Below are positions 1 through 8,948 of a stretch of DNA of 28,112 bases, in pieces. The notes under the pieces were generated by a model, which saw nothing but the letters and a program-made list of their open reading frames with translations, had not been told where the DNA came from and ran no database searches. Within the stretch, counting starts at the first letter, position 1, and every line of letters starts with the position of its first letter. Where the stretch lies: assembly GCA_905479615.1 (NCBI GenBank), contig CAJQNH010000067.1, positions 1 to 28,112 of the forward strand, read 5' to 3'. The position numbers and the translations under genes were made by a program. This DNA is from an uncultured Eudoraea sp. (GTDB lineage: Bacteria; Bacteroidota; Bacteroidia; Flavobacteriales; Flavobacteriaceae).

Positions 1-1446
1 CCTTTTTAAGGCAAAAAATCCCTGAATTTCGTTATTTAAATTATCCCTTGCCTTAAACCAATAACTGGAGGCGGGTAATGGTTGTCCATTAAATGTGCCA
101 TCCCATCCCTTTGATGTGGGTATAATCTGGGCTAATAATATCCCATACCTATCAAAAACATGAATATAGGAAATCTTAATTTCATTGCTTTCACGTGGGG
201 AAATATATTGCCAAAAATCGTTTATACCATCGCCATTGGGAGTAAAAAACTTTGGAAAATCATCGGGGTTCAATTCTCTTTCAATGATTCGCTGAGCAAT
301 TCCACAACCATTTTTATCATTTACATAAATAGTATGGGTTCCTTCCGTAAGTCTGTTAAAGACAGGTCTATCCTGATAGGGACCCTCTATATTATCCAGT
401 GCATACTCATAATCCCCAAGTCCGCTGACCTCAATCTGAATTTGTCTTCCATCTATTTCCTGAGAACTACTAACTGAAGTAATCTGGGCTATTTCAGATA
501 ATACTACATTAAAATCCTTAGATATACCGCACTCAAATGTTTCCCCTCCCTGAACAACTAAATTATATGCCTCGTAGCGATAAGGCCCTATCTCAGATAG
601 TGAGACTTCTGAGGTAGTAGAAAGTAAAGACTCAGTACCATCTTCATTTATTATAAACCACCTAAAACCATCTGCTGTATCATCTGTGCGAATCAATGTT
701 GGGATGTCATTCTTACATATCCCAATCTGACTTGGAAAATTGCTTTCCGGTTTTCTTGGAACAATTTCGCCACTTACTGTATCAAAATAAGCATTACAAT
801 CAACAACAGTATTTCCTGTTGTAAAACTTTCTTCCGCGCAAGATCCGGCATCCCCATTTTCATTATATGGGGTAATTATTACAAAAATAGGACTGTCCTG
901 TGGAAAATCATCCAAAGGATTAAAGGTCAATACATTTCCAACATCCCTATCAGTCAAATCATTAGCTCCGGGAGTAGTTCCAATAGAAAGCCAATAACCC
1001 GTGGCTGTAGGGGCATATGCCCATTGAATTTCGGTCTTAACAGATACATTTTCTTCATTATTTGTTGGTTCAACTAATGAGGTGCAGGGTGGGGGTGTAG
1101 TTACCTCTTCGGTGGTAAATGATTGACTGTCACAAATCAAAAGTTGTTGATTAGGTAAAAATATGCTTAAGGTTACATAAATTGTTGTGCTTTCGGGGAA
1201 ACCTACTTCGGGAGTATAGCTATTTGTAAGACCGGCAGAACGTCTGTTCAGAATGTCCACGCCCCCGGGAGTGGTGCCAAGAGATACTAAATATCCAACG
1301 ATACCGGGAACAGCTGGCCATGTTATCGTTGAATTTACTGGTACGCCCACAGAACCATCGGAAGGACTCGTTATTATGGGGCAAACCTGTCCCATTGCCA
1401 ATGCGGCATGAAATATGACTAATATGCTTAGTGCTAACTTTTTCAT
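1..1446 (-). CDS. T9SS type B sorting-domain protein with two Fn3-like repeats (3' end cut by window edge)
   Basis: This minus-strand frame is open from an ATG at 1446 to position 1 (482 residues). The stop codon lies just outside the window: the last residues, ALKR, match the natural end of the next paralogue. An N-terminal signal peptide (about residues 1-20, ending AMGQ) is followed by two Fn3/Ig-like repeats of about 95 residues (22-115 and 125-215), each starting at a Cys and carrying a W...GY...G/S-T-x-PG pattern. A linker domain follows, and then an 86-residue C-terminal domain (397-482) with FPKFFTPNGDGxND and FDRYG. This is the gliding-motility-associated C-terminal domain (TIGR04131/PF13585), known to direct export through the type IX system. 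The protein is probably released or held at the cell surface; its ligand is unknown. It sits 38 bp downstream of its closest paralogue, probably in one operon. Confidence 0.88.
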   Translation of the reverse strand, partial: MKKLALSILVIFHAALAMGQVCPIITSPSDGSVGVPVNSTITWPAVPGIVGYLVSLGTTPGGVDILNRRSAGLTNSYTPEVGFPESTTIYVTLSIFLPNQQLLICDSQSFTTEEVTTPPPCTSLVEPTNNEENVSVKTEIQWAYAPTATGYWLSIGTTPGANDLTDRDVGNVLTFNPLDDFPQDSPIFVIITPYNENGDAGSCAEESFTTGNTVVDCNAYFDTVSGEIVPRKPESNFPSQIGICKNDIPTLIRTDDTADGFRWFIINEDGTESLLSTTSEVSLSEIGPYRYEAYNLVVQGGETFECGISKDFNVVLSEIAQITSVSSSQEIDGRQIQIEVSGLGDYEYALDNIEGPYQDRPVFNRLTEGTHTIYVNDKNGCGIAQRIIERELNPDDFPKFFTPNGDGINDFWQYISPRESNEIKISYIHVFDRYGILLAQIIPTSKGWDGTFNGQPLPASSYWFKARDNLNNEIQGFFALKR

Positions 1447-1484
1447 TTAATAAATACTATCAATCGGAACATTTTTCATGGCTA

Positions 1485-3239
1485 TTATCTTTTTAATGCA
1501 AAATGTCCTTGTATTTGACCGCTACTCTCCGAAATTGCTCTAAACCAATAATTATTAGAGGGTAGGGGTCTCCCATTAAAACTTCCATCCCAGCCATTGG
1601 AAGTAGGTTTTATTTGAGCTAAAAGGTTTCCATATCTATCAAAAATATGTATTACTTCTATACCTATTTCACCTGTTAAAGGGGTTTGGATAAACTGCCA
1701 AAAGTCATTTACTCCATCACCATTTGGGGTAAAGAATTTCGGAAACCCTTCCAGAGTTAAATCCTGTTCTATTCTTTCCTGCACTATTCCGCAGCCGTTT
1801 TTATCCCTGACATAAACGGTATATGAATCAGCCGGCATAGTATTAAAAACATTACTGGCCTGATAAGGTCCGTTAATATCATTTAGTGCATATTCATAGT
1901 CGCCAATACCACTCGCATCTACCGTAATTATTATGTCCACTCCCTGATCAGTTAGAGTTACAGAATTAATTGTTGCTATTTCAGAAGATACTACATTAAA
2001 AATTTGGGATGTGGGACATTCAACGGTGCCACTTGCCTGCACTACTGTATTATATGCTTCATACCGGTATTCACCTGTCTCCGTAAGGGATGCATCAGAT
2101 GTACTTGAGATCAGGGTTTCATTCCCAAATTGATCTATCTGAAACCATCTGTATCCTTCAGCTGTATCCGTTGAGCTTACTAAAAAAGGAAGTTCATCTT
2201 CACAAATAGATATAGTGTCGGGAAAAGATATTTCCGGATTTATGATGACAAGTTCCCCGGTAACCGAATCAAAATAGGGTCCACATCCAACTATGGTGGA
2301 GAAAGACTCCTGGGTGCAACCAATAGCATCCCCAGCCGCATTAAAAGGAATAATGGTTACAAAAAAAGTCAGGTTTGGTTCAAAGTCGATAACAAATGTC
2401 GAATTCGTAGTGAATGTAACATTGTTTAATACTTCTGCGGTAAAAGGAGAACTTCCAATAGTTACTCTATATCCTATAGCATCCGGGACATCTGTCCATT
2501 CAATTAAAGGTGTAAGGGGTACATTTATGGCGCCATTTAAAGGGTTAGTGAGGGTTGTGCAAACTGGTGCTGTGGCTATGGCACCGGTTGTAAAACTTTG
2601 TTCAGGACAAGGTGAAAGATCACCATTTTCATTATAAGGCGTAATTTGAACAAATATCTGCGTACTTGGTGGCAAGTCCAGAATTGGATTATATGACAGG
2701 ACATTACCTAGGTTCTGATTATTCACAATATTACCTGGTCCGGGTACTGTACTCAAGGAAATTCGATAGCCAGTAGCCGTAGGCGAATAATTCCATCTAA
2801 TATTTGTAGCAATGTTTACATTGGTGGCACCATCTACAGGGTTTGTAACTACAGTGCAGGCAGGGGGAGTGATAACATCTTCAGTCCGAAATGTTGAGCT
2901 TGGGCAGACCACATCAGAGATATCGGCATCAAAAAAGAAAAGTGTAAGGCTTACATATAAATCTCTATTTTCAGGCAAACCGAAAGGGGGAGTGTAAGAA
3001 AGGGAATTTCCCAGATTTTCTTGATTAACTATATCCACACCCCCCGGTGTGGTGCCAATAGAAATAACATACCCCGGTACACCTACTACAGCGTCCCAGG
3101 TAATGGTCGAATTTACAGGCACATCAGTGGAATTGTTGGCAGGAAATGTCAACACAGGAGAATTACATACCTGTGCCGATAAATAAAATGACCAGTACAG
3201 AAATATAAAAAAGGCTATATTTTTCTTACCTATTCCCAA
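1485..3239 (-). CDS. T9SS type B sorting-domain protein with three Fn3-like repeats
   Basis: This secreted cargo protein has 584 residues. A signal peptide spans residues 1-23 (hydrophobic AFFIFLYWSFYLSAQ). Three Fn3-like repeats lie at about 25-118, 128-217 and 227-316, each starting at a Cys and ending near an SFxT motif. A further beta-rich module covers about 317-495, and the C-terminal T9SS domain covers 499-584 (FPKFFTPNGDG, HIFDRYG, ending HFALKR). The start codon is TTG: codons upstream reach a stop without any ATG, and the next internal Met is far inside the protein, so TTG is the only common start that keeps the signal peptide. The gene is 50 bp downstream of the 899-residue cargo gene and 38 bp upstream of the shorter paralogue. 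The export role follows from the domain family; a specific function cannot be assigned. Confidence 0.9.
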   Translation of the reverse strand: MGIGKKNIAFFIFLYWSFYLSAQVCNSPVLTFPANNSTDVPVNSTITWDAVVGVPGYVISIGTTPGGVDIVNQENLGNSLSYTPPFGLPENRDLYVSLTLFFFDADISDVVCPSSTFRTEDVITPPACTVVTNPVDGATNVNIATNIRWNYSPTATGYRISLSTVPGPGNIVNNQNLGNVLSYNPILDLPPSTQIFVQITPYNENGDLSPCPEQSFTTGAIATAPVCTTLTNPLNGAINVPLTPLIEWTDVPDAIGYRVTIGSSPFTAEVLNNVTFTTNSTFVIDFEPNLTFFVTIIPFNAAGDAIGCTQESFSTIVGCGPYFDSVTGELVIINPEISFPDTISICEDELPFLVSSTDTAEGYRWFQIDQFGNETLISSTSDASLTETGEYRYEAYNTVVQASGTVECPTSQIFNVVSSEIATINSVTLTDQGVDIIITVDASGIGDYEYALNDINGPYQASNVFNTMPADSYTVYVRDKNGCGIVQERIEQDLTLEGFPKFFTPNGDGVNDFWQFIQTPLTGEIGIEVIHIFDRYGNLLAQIKPTSNGWDGSFNGRPLPSNNYWFRAISESSGQIQGHFALKR

Positions 3240-3289
3240 TTTGTAATTATTATATCCAAGTTCAAAACAATTTTATTTAATATTCACTT

Positions 3290-5989
3290 TTATCTTTTTA
3301 ATGTAAAATGACCCTTAATTTCCCTGCCATCCTGCAATCTTAGATTAAACCAATAATCAGAGGCTGGAAGGACACTACTATTCGAGGTACCATTCCACCC
3401 TTTATCTCCCGGATTTATCTGAGCAACGAATTTTCCATAACGATCAAAAATAGCGATCAGGGCATCAGCTTGAAACTGTTCATTTATTCCTGTAATTTGC
3501 CAGTAATCATTTATTCCATCCCCGTTTGGAGTAAAAAATTTCGGATAGCCCATAACAGATATATTTTTCTCCACTTTTCCACAGCCATTGGTGTCCCTCA
3601 CTGTCAGGGTTAAAAAACCGGGTTCAATGTTGTAAAAAATATTCTCTGTTTGGTAATTAACCCCATTAATAGAATATTCATACAAACCTTCTCCTGCTGT
3701 TTCAATCTCTATAGAATTGTTAGCTGAAAAATCAGTAATATTAATATTACTAATTATTGGTTTGCTTGAAGGAATAACTACAAACTTCACGCTGTTTTCA
3801 CAGCGTACTTCCTTACCATCGATGTCATAAATAAAAGTTGTTTCGAGTATATAATTCCCGGCTTCAGTTAAATTAGCGCCTCGATTTTCCGAGATAAGTT
3901 CTTCCCTGTTATTTATTTGCAGGAACCATCTGTAAGAATCAAAACCCTCGGGACCATTAATAAAAAGCTCCGTACCTACACATATAATATAGCTCTCCTC
4001 CAATGATAGTATGGGAGATTCTGTAACCACCAATCCTATTGTGTTCACTTCAGGACACTGTCCTGAGTTTTCGAGTCTTACATAGATGGTTGCACCTTCT
4101 GAAATGTAGAGCTCATTAAGTTCATTTTGTTCTGAAGCCAAATCCTCCCTCGATTCATAAAACCGAATTTGTTCTTGTGTATAATTATCCGCTATATCTG
4201 CCAGGTCAAAGCTGCCCAGGAGAATTTGGTCATTTGGAATCTCATCGCAACTGTAAAATGGACCATCTGCGCTTGCCTCAATAGTAACTGGTAATATTTC
4301 GAGCTGGATTTCTCCCAAGTATTCACATCCCGCAATATTTATCGCTTTGTAATACAGTGTTTGGTTAAAAGCAGTAGTGTTTTGATAACCGCTTGTATTA
4401 GTAATTCTTATGTCATTATCCCGGTTCGAAATACTTTCATAGAAATAAAATAGTATATCCGGGTCACTGTTAATCTCTTCTAAATTAATGGTGGTAATAC
4501 CATCTGTTGAATTAATGATATCAAGATCACATTGAGTTATGGAAAGCACTGGGTCCGGAACAGGAAGGATATTCACCAAAGCTTCACCGATAATTGGACA
4601 AGCTGAAGGATTGGGTTGTGTAACTTCCAAACTGTAACGTCCTGAATCATCAATGTCTGCATTTACTATTTCCAAATAATAACCATTTGGGACAACTATT
4701 GGGACTCCATTTTTTAACCAGTTATAGATTGCTCCAGGAATTTCTTCGGCTTCCAGTCTAAAGGTTTCGCCTGTACACTTTGCAAGTATACTACTCCTCG
4801 TTCCATCGTTGTTGAGTACAAGCTGTGTTTTGCCAAAAAACGATTGAATAAACGGTGGTAATCCCTGAGTAGCATTCCCTTCCAAAAATACAGCATTGTG
4901 TTCATAAATAGAGGCAGTTCCTTTTTCATCAGGATTGTTAATGGCTCCTAAATATGGAGTGCCCTGAAAATAATTCAGTGCAATGGTTCTGTATATTTTG
5001 CCATTATTTGCCAATTGAAGGGCCCCGCGGAATATTTCCCTTGAATCTAATAGTACCTCTGAAGCGGATATGTCCGTTTCTGTTAGGTCATACTGCAGTA
5101 ATTGGGATAATTGATCAGCATTACCCAAAATATTGTTTGAAGAATGTACATAAAGATAATCGCTATTTGGAGAAAATTCTACCCCGTAAGCAAATTGATA
5201 AGGCGTACCTATCGTAATTCTTTGTTGATTACTAAGTGTACCCGTAGTGGCATCAAAATCATATAAATAGAGTCCGCTCGTTACATTGGCACTGACCATT
5301 TTAGTGCCGTCTGCAGAAAGTTTTAAATAACCTCTGGGGTCATTTACAAATAAATCATCGAAAGTAGTTTTGACAGGTGTACTTACAACACCAGTGGTAT
5401 TGATTTCATTGGCATAAAATGTATTTAACCTTCCCAATGCTCCATCTGCCGCTGCAAGTGTAAGTACCCATATTGAATTGTCCGAGCAGTCTTTCAAAAC
5501 TGCTGATATTTTTTCAGAACAGTCCCTTAGTAAATTAACATTTTTCTGAATTACGGCTCCCATACCATTATTCAAAGAAATATCTACAACCGAATAATTT
5601 AATCCAAAATCCGGATCTGTTTCGGATATAGTAGTATCAACAGTAAATATAAAATACAGATTAGGGTCTTGTGGCTTTGGAATTATCAGGGCAGACTGTG
5701 TACTGGTAGGGTCGCCATACAATCCCCCTCCATTTTGCATTATTTCATTGGTTTGGTCGTAAACGGTAACCCCATCAGTATAGAAAAGTAAATTTCCAAA
5801 AGTATCAGAAATAGCTGCACAACCTTCAAAGGTATTGAGTTTACCATTTTTAAGTGCTGTGACACTGCCGTCATTATTAAATCTTATTCCTGCTTCATTT
5901 CCAAAATACCAATTAGACGCTTCGCCCTGACCTGAAACAAAAACGGGGCAAAGAATCAGAAAGAGCAACAATGTCCCAATCTTTTTCAT
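3290..5989 (-). CDS. Large T9SS type B sorting-domain protein with N-terminal propeller-like region
   Basis: This secreted protein has 899 residues. I chose the ATG at 5989 because it places MKKIGTLLLFLILCPVF at the N terminus as a signal peptide (1-21). The frame continues upstream to 6073, but that would overlap the permease gene and bury the signal. After cleavage, residues about 24-400 have the composition of a beta-propeller-like region common in Bacteroidota cargo (NWYFGNEAG, LLFYTDG, then repeated NGKIYR-type strands). An Ig-like segment follows at about 410-480 (the W in YNWLKNG), then further beta modules, and the T9SS type B domain at 815-899 (YPKFFTPNGDGINDYW, FDRYG, ending FTLKR). 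It is the first of three tandem cargo genes and starts 26 bp after the ABC permease stop. The substrate or ligand is unknown. Confidence 0.88.
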   Translation of the reverse strand: MKKIGTLLLFLILCPVFVSGQGEASNWYFGNEAGIRFNNDGSVTALKNGKLNTFEGCAAISDTFGNLLFYTDGVTVYDQTNEIMQNGGGLYGDPTSTQSALIIPKPQDPNLYFIFTVDTTISETDPDFGLNYSVVDISLNNGMGAVIQKNVNLLRDCSEKISAVLKDCSDNSIWVLTLAAADGALGRLNTFYANEINTTGVVSTPVKTTFDDLFVNDPRGYLKLSADGTKMVSANVTSGLYLYDFDATTGTLSNQQRITIGTPYQFAYGVEFSPNSDYLYVHSSNNILGNADQLSQLLQYDLTETDISASEVLLDSREIFRGALQLANNGKIYRTIALNYFQGTPYLGAINNPDEKGTASIYEHNAVFLEGNATQGLPPFIQSFFGKTQLVLNNDGTRSSILAKCTGETFRLEAEEIPGAIYNWLKNGVPIVVPNGYYLEIVNADIDDSGRYSLEVTQPNPSACPIIGEALVNILPVPDPVLSITQCDLDIINSTDGITTINLEEINSDPDILFYFYESISNRDNDIRITNTSGYQNTTAFNQTLYYKAINIAGCEYLGEIQLEILPVTIEASADGPFYSCDEIPNDQILLGSFDLADIADNYTQEQIRFYESREDLASEQNELNELYISEGATIYVRLENSGQCPEVNTIGLVVTESPILSLEESYIICVGTELFINGPEGFDSYRWFLQINNREELISENRGANLTEAGNYILETTFIYDIDGKEVRCENSVKFVVIPSSKPIISNINITDFSANNSIEIETAGEGLYEYSINGVNYQTENIFYNIEPGFLTLTVRDTNGCGKVEKNISVMGYPKFFTPNGDGINDYWQITGINEQFQADALIAIFDRYGKFVAQINPGDKGWNGTSNSSVLPASDYWFNLRLQDGREIKGHFTLKR

Positions 5990-6015
5990 AGTGTTCTTCC
6001 AAACACCACAAGATA

Positions 6016-6849
6016 CTATAAATCCCTCTTTTTTAGCAAAGCGTACGACAAATAGATAAAAATAGTGGTCCAACCTATGACAATGAGAACCTCATAGAAT
6101 TGAACATGATAGTCCAGAGCAAGTTCTTCACCAATTTGATCGGCTACTGTTTGTACTGCACTTAATCTTGAAAAAGGTTCTTTTATAAGATTCCACATAG
6201 AATTCAAAGGGAAAAAGCCCATTATGGCATCGGTAGTTTCACCATCAAACAATTTCCATCGCATCATCCCCCTTGCAAATCCTTCGAAAACCTGCCATAG
6301 TATTAGAAAACCTAATGCAAATGCCGAACGTTTTACAAGTATTCCCAGAAATAAGCAGAACGAAAAGAATCCAACAAGTTTTATAAAAAATGCAAGCAGG
6401 AACTCCATATCAGAAAAAATGATGGAGATTTCATTATAATCTGAATAGATAAGTCCCAGTATCATTGAAACTGCAAATACAAATACTGTTGAAATCAGGG
6501 CAAATGATATAACGGTAAGGAATTTTGAGAGAATAAATTCCTTTTTGGAAAGTCCATCAATTAAGTTCTGTTTTATCGTTTTGTTGCTATATTCATTAGC
6601 CATCATTGACACTATGACTATGGCTAAGAATAGTTTAAAAAAAGCGGTTATAAACGTATTGAAATGCCAGATATAGGGAAAATTAAAAATCCCCTGTTCC
6701 GCTAAATGAAACTTCACCGGCCCAATATCAAATTTTATGGCTGCCACCAATGCGATTGAAGTAAGAAGTACAAAATAAGATATGATAAGTGCCCTACTTG
6801 CCTTATTGTTCCAAAGTTTTATAAATTCTATCTGTAATAACCTTTTCAT
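6016..6849 (-). CDS. ABC-2 type transporter permease
   Basis: This 277-residue integral membrane protein has about six predicted hydrophobic segments. The first is near residues 20-37, then 67-84, 110-132, 148-168, 172-186 and 252-270. The N-terminal MKRLLQIEFIKLWNNKASR is the typical cytoplasmic start of ABC-2 permeases of the BcrB/NatB type. The EYSNKTIKQNLIDGLSKKEF segment after the second helix is the conserved amphipathic loop of that family. It should pair with the ATPase encoded 19 bp upstream, giving a two-gene exporter or membrane-stress pump. The substrate cannot be read from the sequence. The three T9SS cargo genes follow immediately and may share the transcript, although I see no functional link. 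Confidence 0.9.
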   Translation of the reverse strand: MKRLLQIEFIKLWNNKASRALIISYFVLLTSIALVAAIKFDIGPVKFHLAEQGIFNFPYIWHFNTFITAFFKLFLAIVIVSMMANEYSNKTIKQNLIDGLSKKEFILSKFLTVISFALISTVFVFAVSMILGLIYSDYNEISIIFSDMEFLLAFFIKLVGFFSFCLFLGILVKRSAFALGFLILWQVFEGFARGMMRWKLFDGETTDAIMGFFPLNSMWNLIKEPFSRLSAVQTVADQIGEELALDYHVQFYEVLIVIGWTTIFIYLSYALLKKRDL

Positions 6850-6868
6850 TTTTTTTTGATTGGAGATT

Positions 6869-7771
6869 TTAAATCGATTGATTTTCCGTAAGTGTCAGGA
6901 ATTGTTCTTCCAGACTTTCTCTTCTTTTGATCAAATGCGAGAGGACAATACCTTTTTTAAACAAGGTATTATTCAATTCGCGGGCATCCATCTCCTTATT
7001 TGGAAAGGCTGTAATAAGTCCGTTATACGTTTTAATTTCACCAAAATCAGGATGTTCTTCCAAAAATTTTATTAACACTTCGTTGTTATCAGTTTTGAGT
7101 TCAAAGAAGCCAAAACTCGCCAACATACCGTCCACGCTGCCAGAATAAAGTTTTTTACCTTTTCTTAGAATGACCACATGACTACATACTTTCTCAACTT
7201 CGTCCAATAAATGCGACGCCAAAAGAATAGTAGTGCCTTGTGAGGCTATTTTCTTTATGATTTCCCGAATTTGATGAATTCCCTGAGGATCCAAACCGTT
7301 GGTTGGTTCATCTAAAATTAGAATTTCGGGATCATTTAACAAGGCAGAAGCAATAGCAAGACGTTGTTTCATGCCAAGTGAGTAAGTCCTGAATTTACTA
7401 TCCTTTCTTTCCCATAATCCTACAAGCTTCAATTTATCTTTTATTTTTTCTTCAGGAACTTCTTTAATTTTACAGACCAATTTTAAATTTTGAATTGCGG
7501 TCATATAAGGGTAGAAGTTAGGCCGCTCTATTATTGCGCCCACTTTTTTTAACGCCTCATGGGTTGAGGTATTTCCATCAAACCAGGAAAAACTTCCGTT
7601 TGTACTATTGACCACATTTAAAACGATTCCGAGGGTAGTTGATTTTCCACTTCCGTTGGGTCCCAGAATACCATAAACGTTGCCTTTTTGAATAGAAAAA
7701 GATAAATCCTGAACTGCGGTAAGATATCCGAATTTCTTTGTAAGATTGCTAACTGTTAGAATCGTTTCCAA
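6869..7771 (-). CDS. ABC transporter ATP-binding protein (BcrA/NatA-like)
   Basis: This 300-residue cytoplasmic ATPase powers the ABC-2 permease encoded directly downstream. It has all the nucleotide-binding motifs: Walker A GPNGSGKST (37-45), signature SLGMKQ (131-136), Walker B ILILDEP (150-156), D-loop NGLD and H-loop His187. The Q-loop position reads IERPNFYP, with Glu where Gln is usual, as in several BcrA/lantibiotic-type exporters. Residues about 225-300 form the C-terminal extension of this subfamily. It resembles GldA only at the superfamily level, and no gldF or gldG lies beside it, so I do not call it a gliding ATPase. The gene is the promoter-proximal member of the minus-strand block and diverges from the gene starting at 7878. 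Confidence 0.93.
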   Translation of the reverse strand: METILTVSNLTKKFGYLTAVQDLSFSIQKGNVYGILGPNGSGKSTTLGIVLNVVNSTNGSFSWFDGNTSTHEALKKVGAIIERPNFYPYMTAIQNLKLVCKIKEVPEEKIKDKLKLVGLWERKDSKFRTYSLGMKQRLAIASALLNDPEILILDEPTNGLDPQGIHQIREIIKKIASQGTTILLASHLLDEVEKVCSHVVILRKGKKLYSGSVDGMLASFGFFELKTDNNEVLIKFLEEHPDFGEIKTYNGLITAFPNKEMDARELNNTLFKKGIVLSHLIKRRESLEEQFLTLTENQSI

Positions 7772-7822
7772 ATTAGATGGAGTTTTTAGGTTGTGTATAG
7801 TATACTTGACGAAGAAATCGTT

Positions 7823-7846
7823 ATTTTGTTACAAAAGCAACAAAAT
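7823..7846. promoter_or_regulatory. 8-bp inverted repeat in divergent intergenic region with mirrored -7-like elements
   Basis: ATTTTGTT (7823-7830) and its reverse complement AACAAAAT (7839-7846) flank an 8-bp spacer between the divergent ABC ATPase and the kinase-like gene. On the minus strand the right arm contains TAATTTTG (7848-7841), an exact match to the Bacteroidota -7 element TAnnTTTG. On the plus strand the left arm contains TTATTTTG, one mismatch away. No correctly spaced TTG -33 element is visible for either. The symmetry may reflect two facing promoters or a dimeric regulator site; chance in AT-rich DNA is also possible. Confidence 0.35.
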
Positions 7847-7877
7847 TAAAATTTAGTATATGTCCGGAGAGCGATTA

Positions 7878-8945
7878 ATGTCGAAGAAGAAACCCGCCTA
7901 TCCTGTAAGTCCAAAATTGGATGCCTATTTGGATCAGTATAACAGAAAAATTGAAATACCTATTTTTTATGAAGACCTATTGCGTTTTGCGGGTTCGGTT
8001 GTAGTGTATGATGATGATGGTAATGATACCCTATGGGTTAGAGCGTATTATTCTGATTCTGAAAGACTTGAGATAGATCAAAGTCTGAAACAGGTATACT
8101 CTATTTTACATTCCGATGGTAGTGATAGGATTTTTCAATATTTGAATATTGATGCAGTGGATTATTGCACTTTCGGCAATTCCAAGCCCTTCCGCATCAA
8201 AGTCAGGAATATTCTCAATGATAATTTTTTGTATTTCTATATCAAAAAAACAGATGCATCCCGAATTTACGGCTTGGAATTGGAACATATGTTATCGCCT
8301 TATCACCTAAATTTTCTGGTACATAAGGATACGCTGATAGAGGAGCATATCGCAGGTATTCCCGGGGATGTATTTATTAAAGATATGTTACCTAATTGTA
8401 CAGAATCTGAAAAAGCACAGCTTGCAAAGGAGTTTGTAAAATTTAATGAGCGCTGTATGATCAGGCTTTTAGGGGATATGAGATCTTATAATTATGTAAT
8501 TGTTCCTATGCATGATTTTGATCATGTAGTTTACAAAATAAGAGCTATTGATTTTGACCAACAGAGTTTTGAAGGTAAACTTAAAGTATACCGCCCACAA
8601 TTTTTTAAGGAGAACTATATAATGGTTCAAATGGTTCAAAAGAAACTGCAACGTGACTCAGTAGATCAATATAAGATTGAAGAGCGTTCTATTGTAGCAA
8701 AGAGGATTATTAGTTCCGGAGATAGAATTAACCGATTGGTAAATATTTGTAAAGCTGATAACATATCATTACCGGAAAACATAGAAGCGCTTAGCAAGCA
8801 GATTTATGAACTTACATTAGATGTTAAATTTAAGAAATGTAAGACTATGGGACAATTACTGGACCTGGCACTCGATTTTGTAAAACGTAATTACGAGGAT
8901 GTAAGTATGAAACAAATAATTGAGAAAAAAATCAAAATTCCATAA
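7878..8945 (+). CDS. Uncharacterised protein with kinase-like (PKL/APH-type) catalytic motifs
   Basis: I do not recognise a named family. The product has 355 residues from the ATG at 7878, which has GGAGAG seven bases upstream; an ATG at 7860 would add six residues. There is no signal peptide or membrane segment, so it should be cytoplasmic. The motif order resembles protein-kinase-like phosphotransferases: a candidate beta-3 Lys in FYIKK (123/124), a Glu in GLELEH (134/136), a hinge-like segment LIEEHIAGIPGD (154-164), a catalytic-loop-like GDMRSYN (Asp200, Asn205) and a metal-site-like AIDFDQ (Asp225, Asp227). The usual His before the catalytic Asp is replaced by Leu-Gly. The last 110 residues are helical and Lys-rich. 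The substrate is unknown. It is transcribed divergently from the ABC exporter and ends 3 bp from the converging ndpA-like gene. Confidence 0.75.
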   Translation: MSKKKPAYPVSPKLDAYLDQYNRKIEIPIFYEDLLRFAGSVVVYDDDGNDTLWVRAYYSDSERLEIDQSLKQVYSILHSDGSDRIFQYLNIDAVDYCTFGNSKPFRIKVRNILNDNFLYFYIKKTDASRIYGLELEHMLSPYHLNFLVHKDTLIEEHIAGIPGDVFIKDMLPNCTESEKAQLAKEFVKFNERCMIRLLGDMRSYNYVIVPMHDFDHVVYKIRAIDFDQQSFEGKLKVYRPQFFKENYIMVQMVQKKLQRDSVDQYKIEERSIVAKRIISSGDRINRLVNICKADNISLPENIEALSKQIYELTLDVKFKKCKTMGQLLDLALDFVKRNYEDVSMKQIIEKKIKIP

Positions 8946-8948
8946 AAC

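Noticed and set aside
160..477. Plus-strand open frame of 105 codons
   Set aside because: It is antisense to the T9SS cargo gene at 1-1446, which has a signal peptide and recognised domains in its own frame. The plus-strand translation has no family features.
5990..6073. Upstream extension of the 899-residue cargo gene
   Set aside because: It would overlap the permease gene and place 28 residues before a clear signal peptide. The ATG at 5989 is the better start.
6869..7771. Identification of the ABC ATPase as the gliding protein GldA
   Set aside because: Only superfamily motifs are shared. The adjacent permease is a generic ABC-2 type and no gldF/gldG pair is present. The nearby gliding-associated domain in the cargo proteins marks T9SS export, not gliding itself.
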